Shown here: piece after piece, positions 6,061 through 6,073 of the stretch
How the letters are laid out: every line of letters starts with the position of its first letter
How positions within the stretch are numbered: the first letter of the stretch is position 1
From: JBFJWU01 sp041623475 [NCBI: bacterium]
GTDB lineage: Bacteria > J088
NCBI GenBank assembly: GCA_041623475.1
Contig: JBFJWU010000215.1
Coordinates: forward strand, 1-6,073
Direction: 5' to 3'
DNA length: 6,073 bases
Translations under genes and position numbers: made by a program
The notes under the pieces: generated by a model
The model's input: only the letters and a program-made list of their open reading frames with translations
What the model was told of the DNA's origin: nothing
The model's database searches: none

Positions 6061-6073
6061 TGTTTCACGTGAA
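6061..6073. other. parS: Partial parS, ParB-binding centromere site, cut by the window edge
   Basis: The last 13 bases match positions 1-13 of the widely conserved 16-bp palindrome TGTTTCACGTGAAACA without a mismatch; the final ACA would lie outside. The inner 10-bp palindrome TTCACGTGAA (6064-6073) is complete. In most bacteria with ParAB-Smc segregation, parS sites load ParB near the replication origin, often close to parAB, gidAB or dnaA. It sits 100 bp upstream of the meaA start, in an intergenic stretch. Confidence 0.8.

Noticed and set aside
6064-6073. CACGTG core read as a eukaryotic-type E-box or G-box
   Set aside because: The genes are clearly bacterial and the flanking bases extend the match to parS, a far better explanation.

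Overview
The window is a compact bacterial chromosome segment of fairly high G+C (judged by eye, not computed). Five genes all lie on the minus strand, so transcription runs from the right edge to the left. The right edge carries 13 of the 16 bases of the canonical ParB-binding site parS, cut by the window boundary. This points to a chromosome, probably near the replication origin. No phylum can be named firmly. A MeaA-type mutase, a MeaB GTPase, long-form ThyA with FolA, and a COG0204-type acyltransferase fit a proteobacterial or deltaproteobacterial/myxococcal-type genome, but this is a low-confidence inference.

From right to left (5' to 3' of transcription): a leader of about 110 bp (5962-6073) holds the partial parS and several short dyads. 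Next is a coenzyme-B12-dependent acyl-CoA mutase of the ethylmalonyl-CoA mutase (MeaA/Ecm) type, 675 aa. After 29 bp comes its likely partner, a MeaB/ArgK-family GTPase of 325 aa that starts with TTG. A 78-bp spacer with a bulged hairpin separates these from thyA (thymidylate synthase, GTG start) and folA (dihydrofolate reductase), which are joined by a TGATG stop/start overlap. A 259-bp spacer without a convincing gene follows; it contains an inverted repeat and a candidate promoter/operator. The last gene is a PlsC-like acyltransferase with a long basic Lys/Ala/Pro-rich N-terminal tail. Positions 1-46 lie beyond its stop codon; I see no gene start or terminator there.

Two functional pairs stand out. 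MeaA and MeaB form an enzyme plus G-protein chaperone module: the GTPase is expected to gate cofactor loading and protect the radical mutase. ThyA and FolA form the dTMP cycle: ThyA oxidises methylene-tetrahydrofolate to dihydrofolate and FolA reduces it back. The acyltransferase probably acts in phospholipid or acyl-ester synthesis and has its own leader.

I found no CRISPR array, mobile element, RNA gene, toxin-antitoxin or defence module, and nothing that supports a wholly new system. The items most worth following are the edge parS, the divergent MeaB beside a MeaA-type mutase, and the histone-H1-like tail on the acyltransferase.
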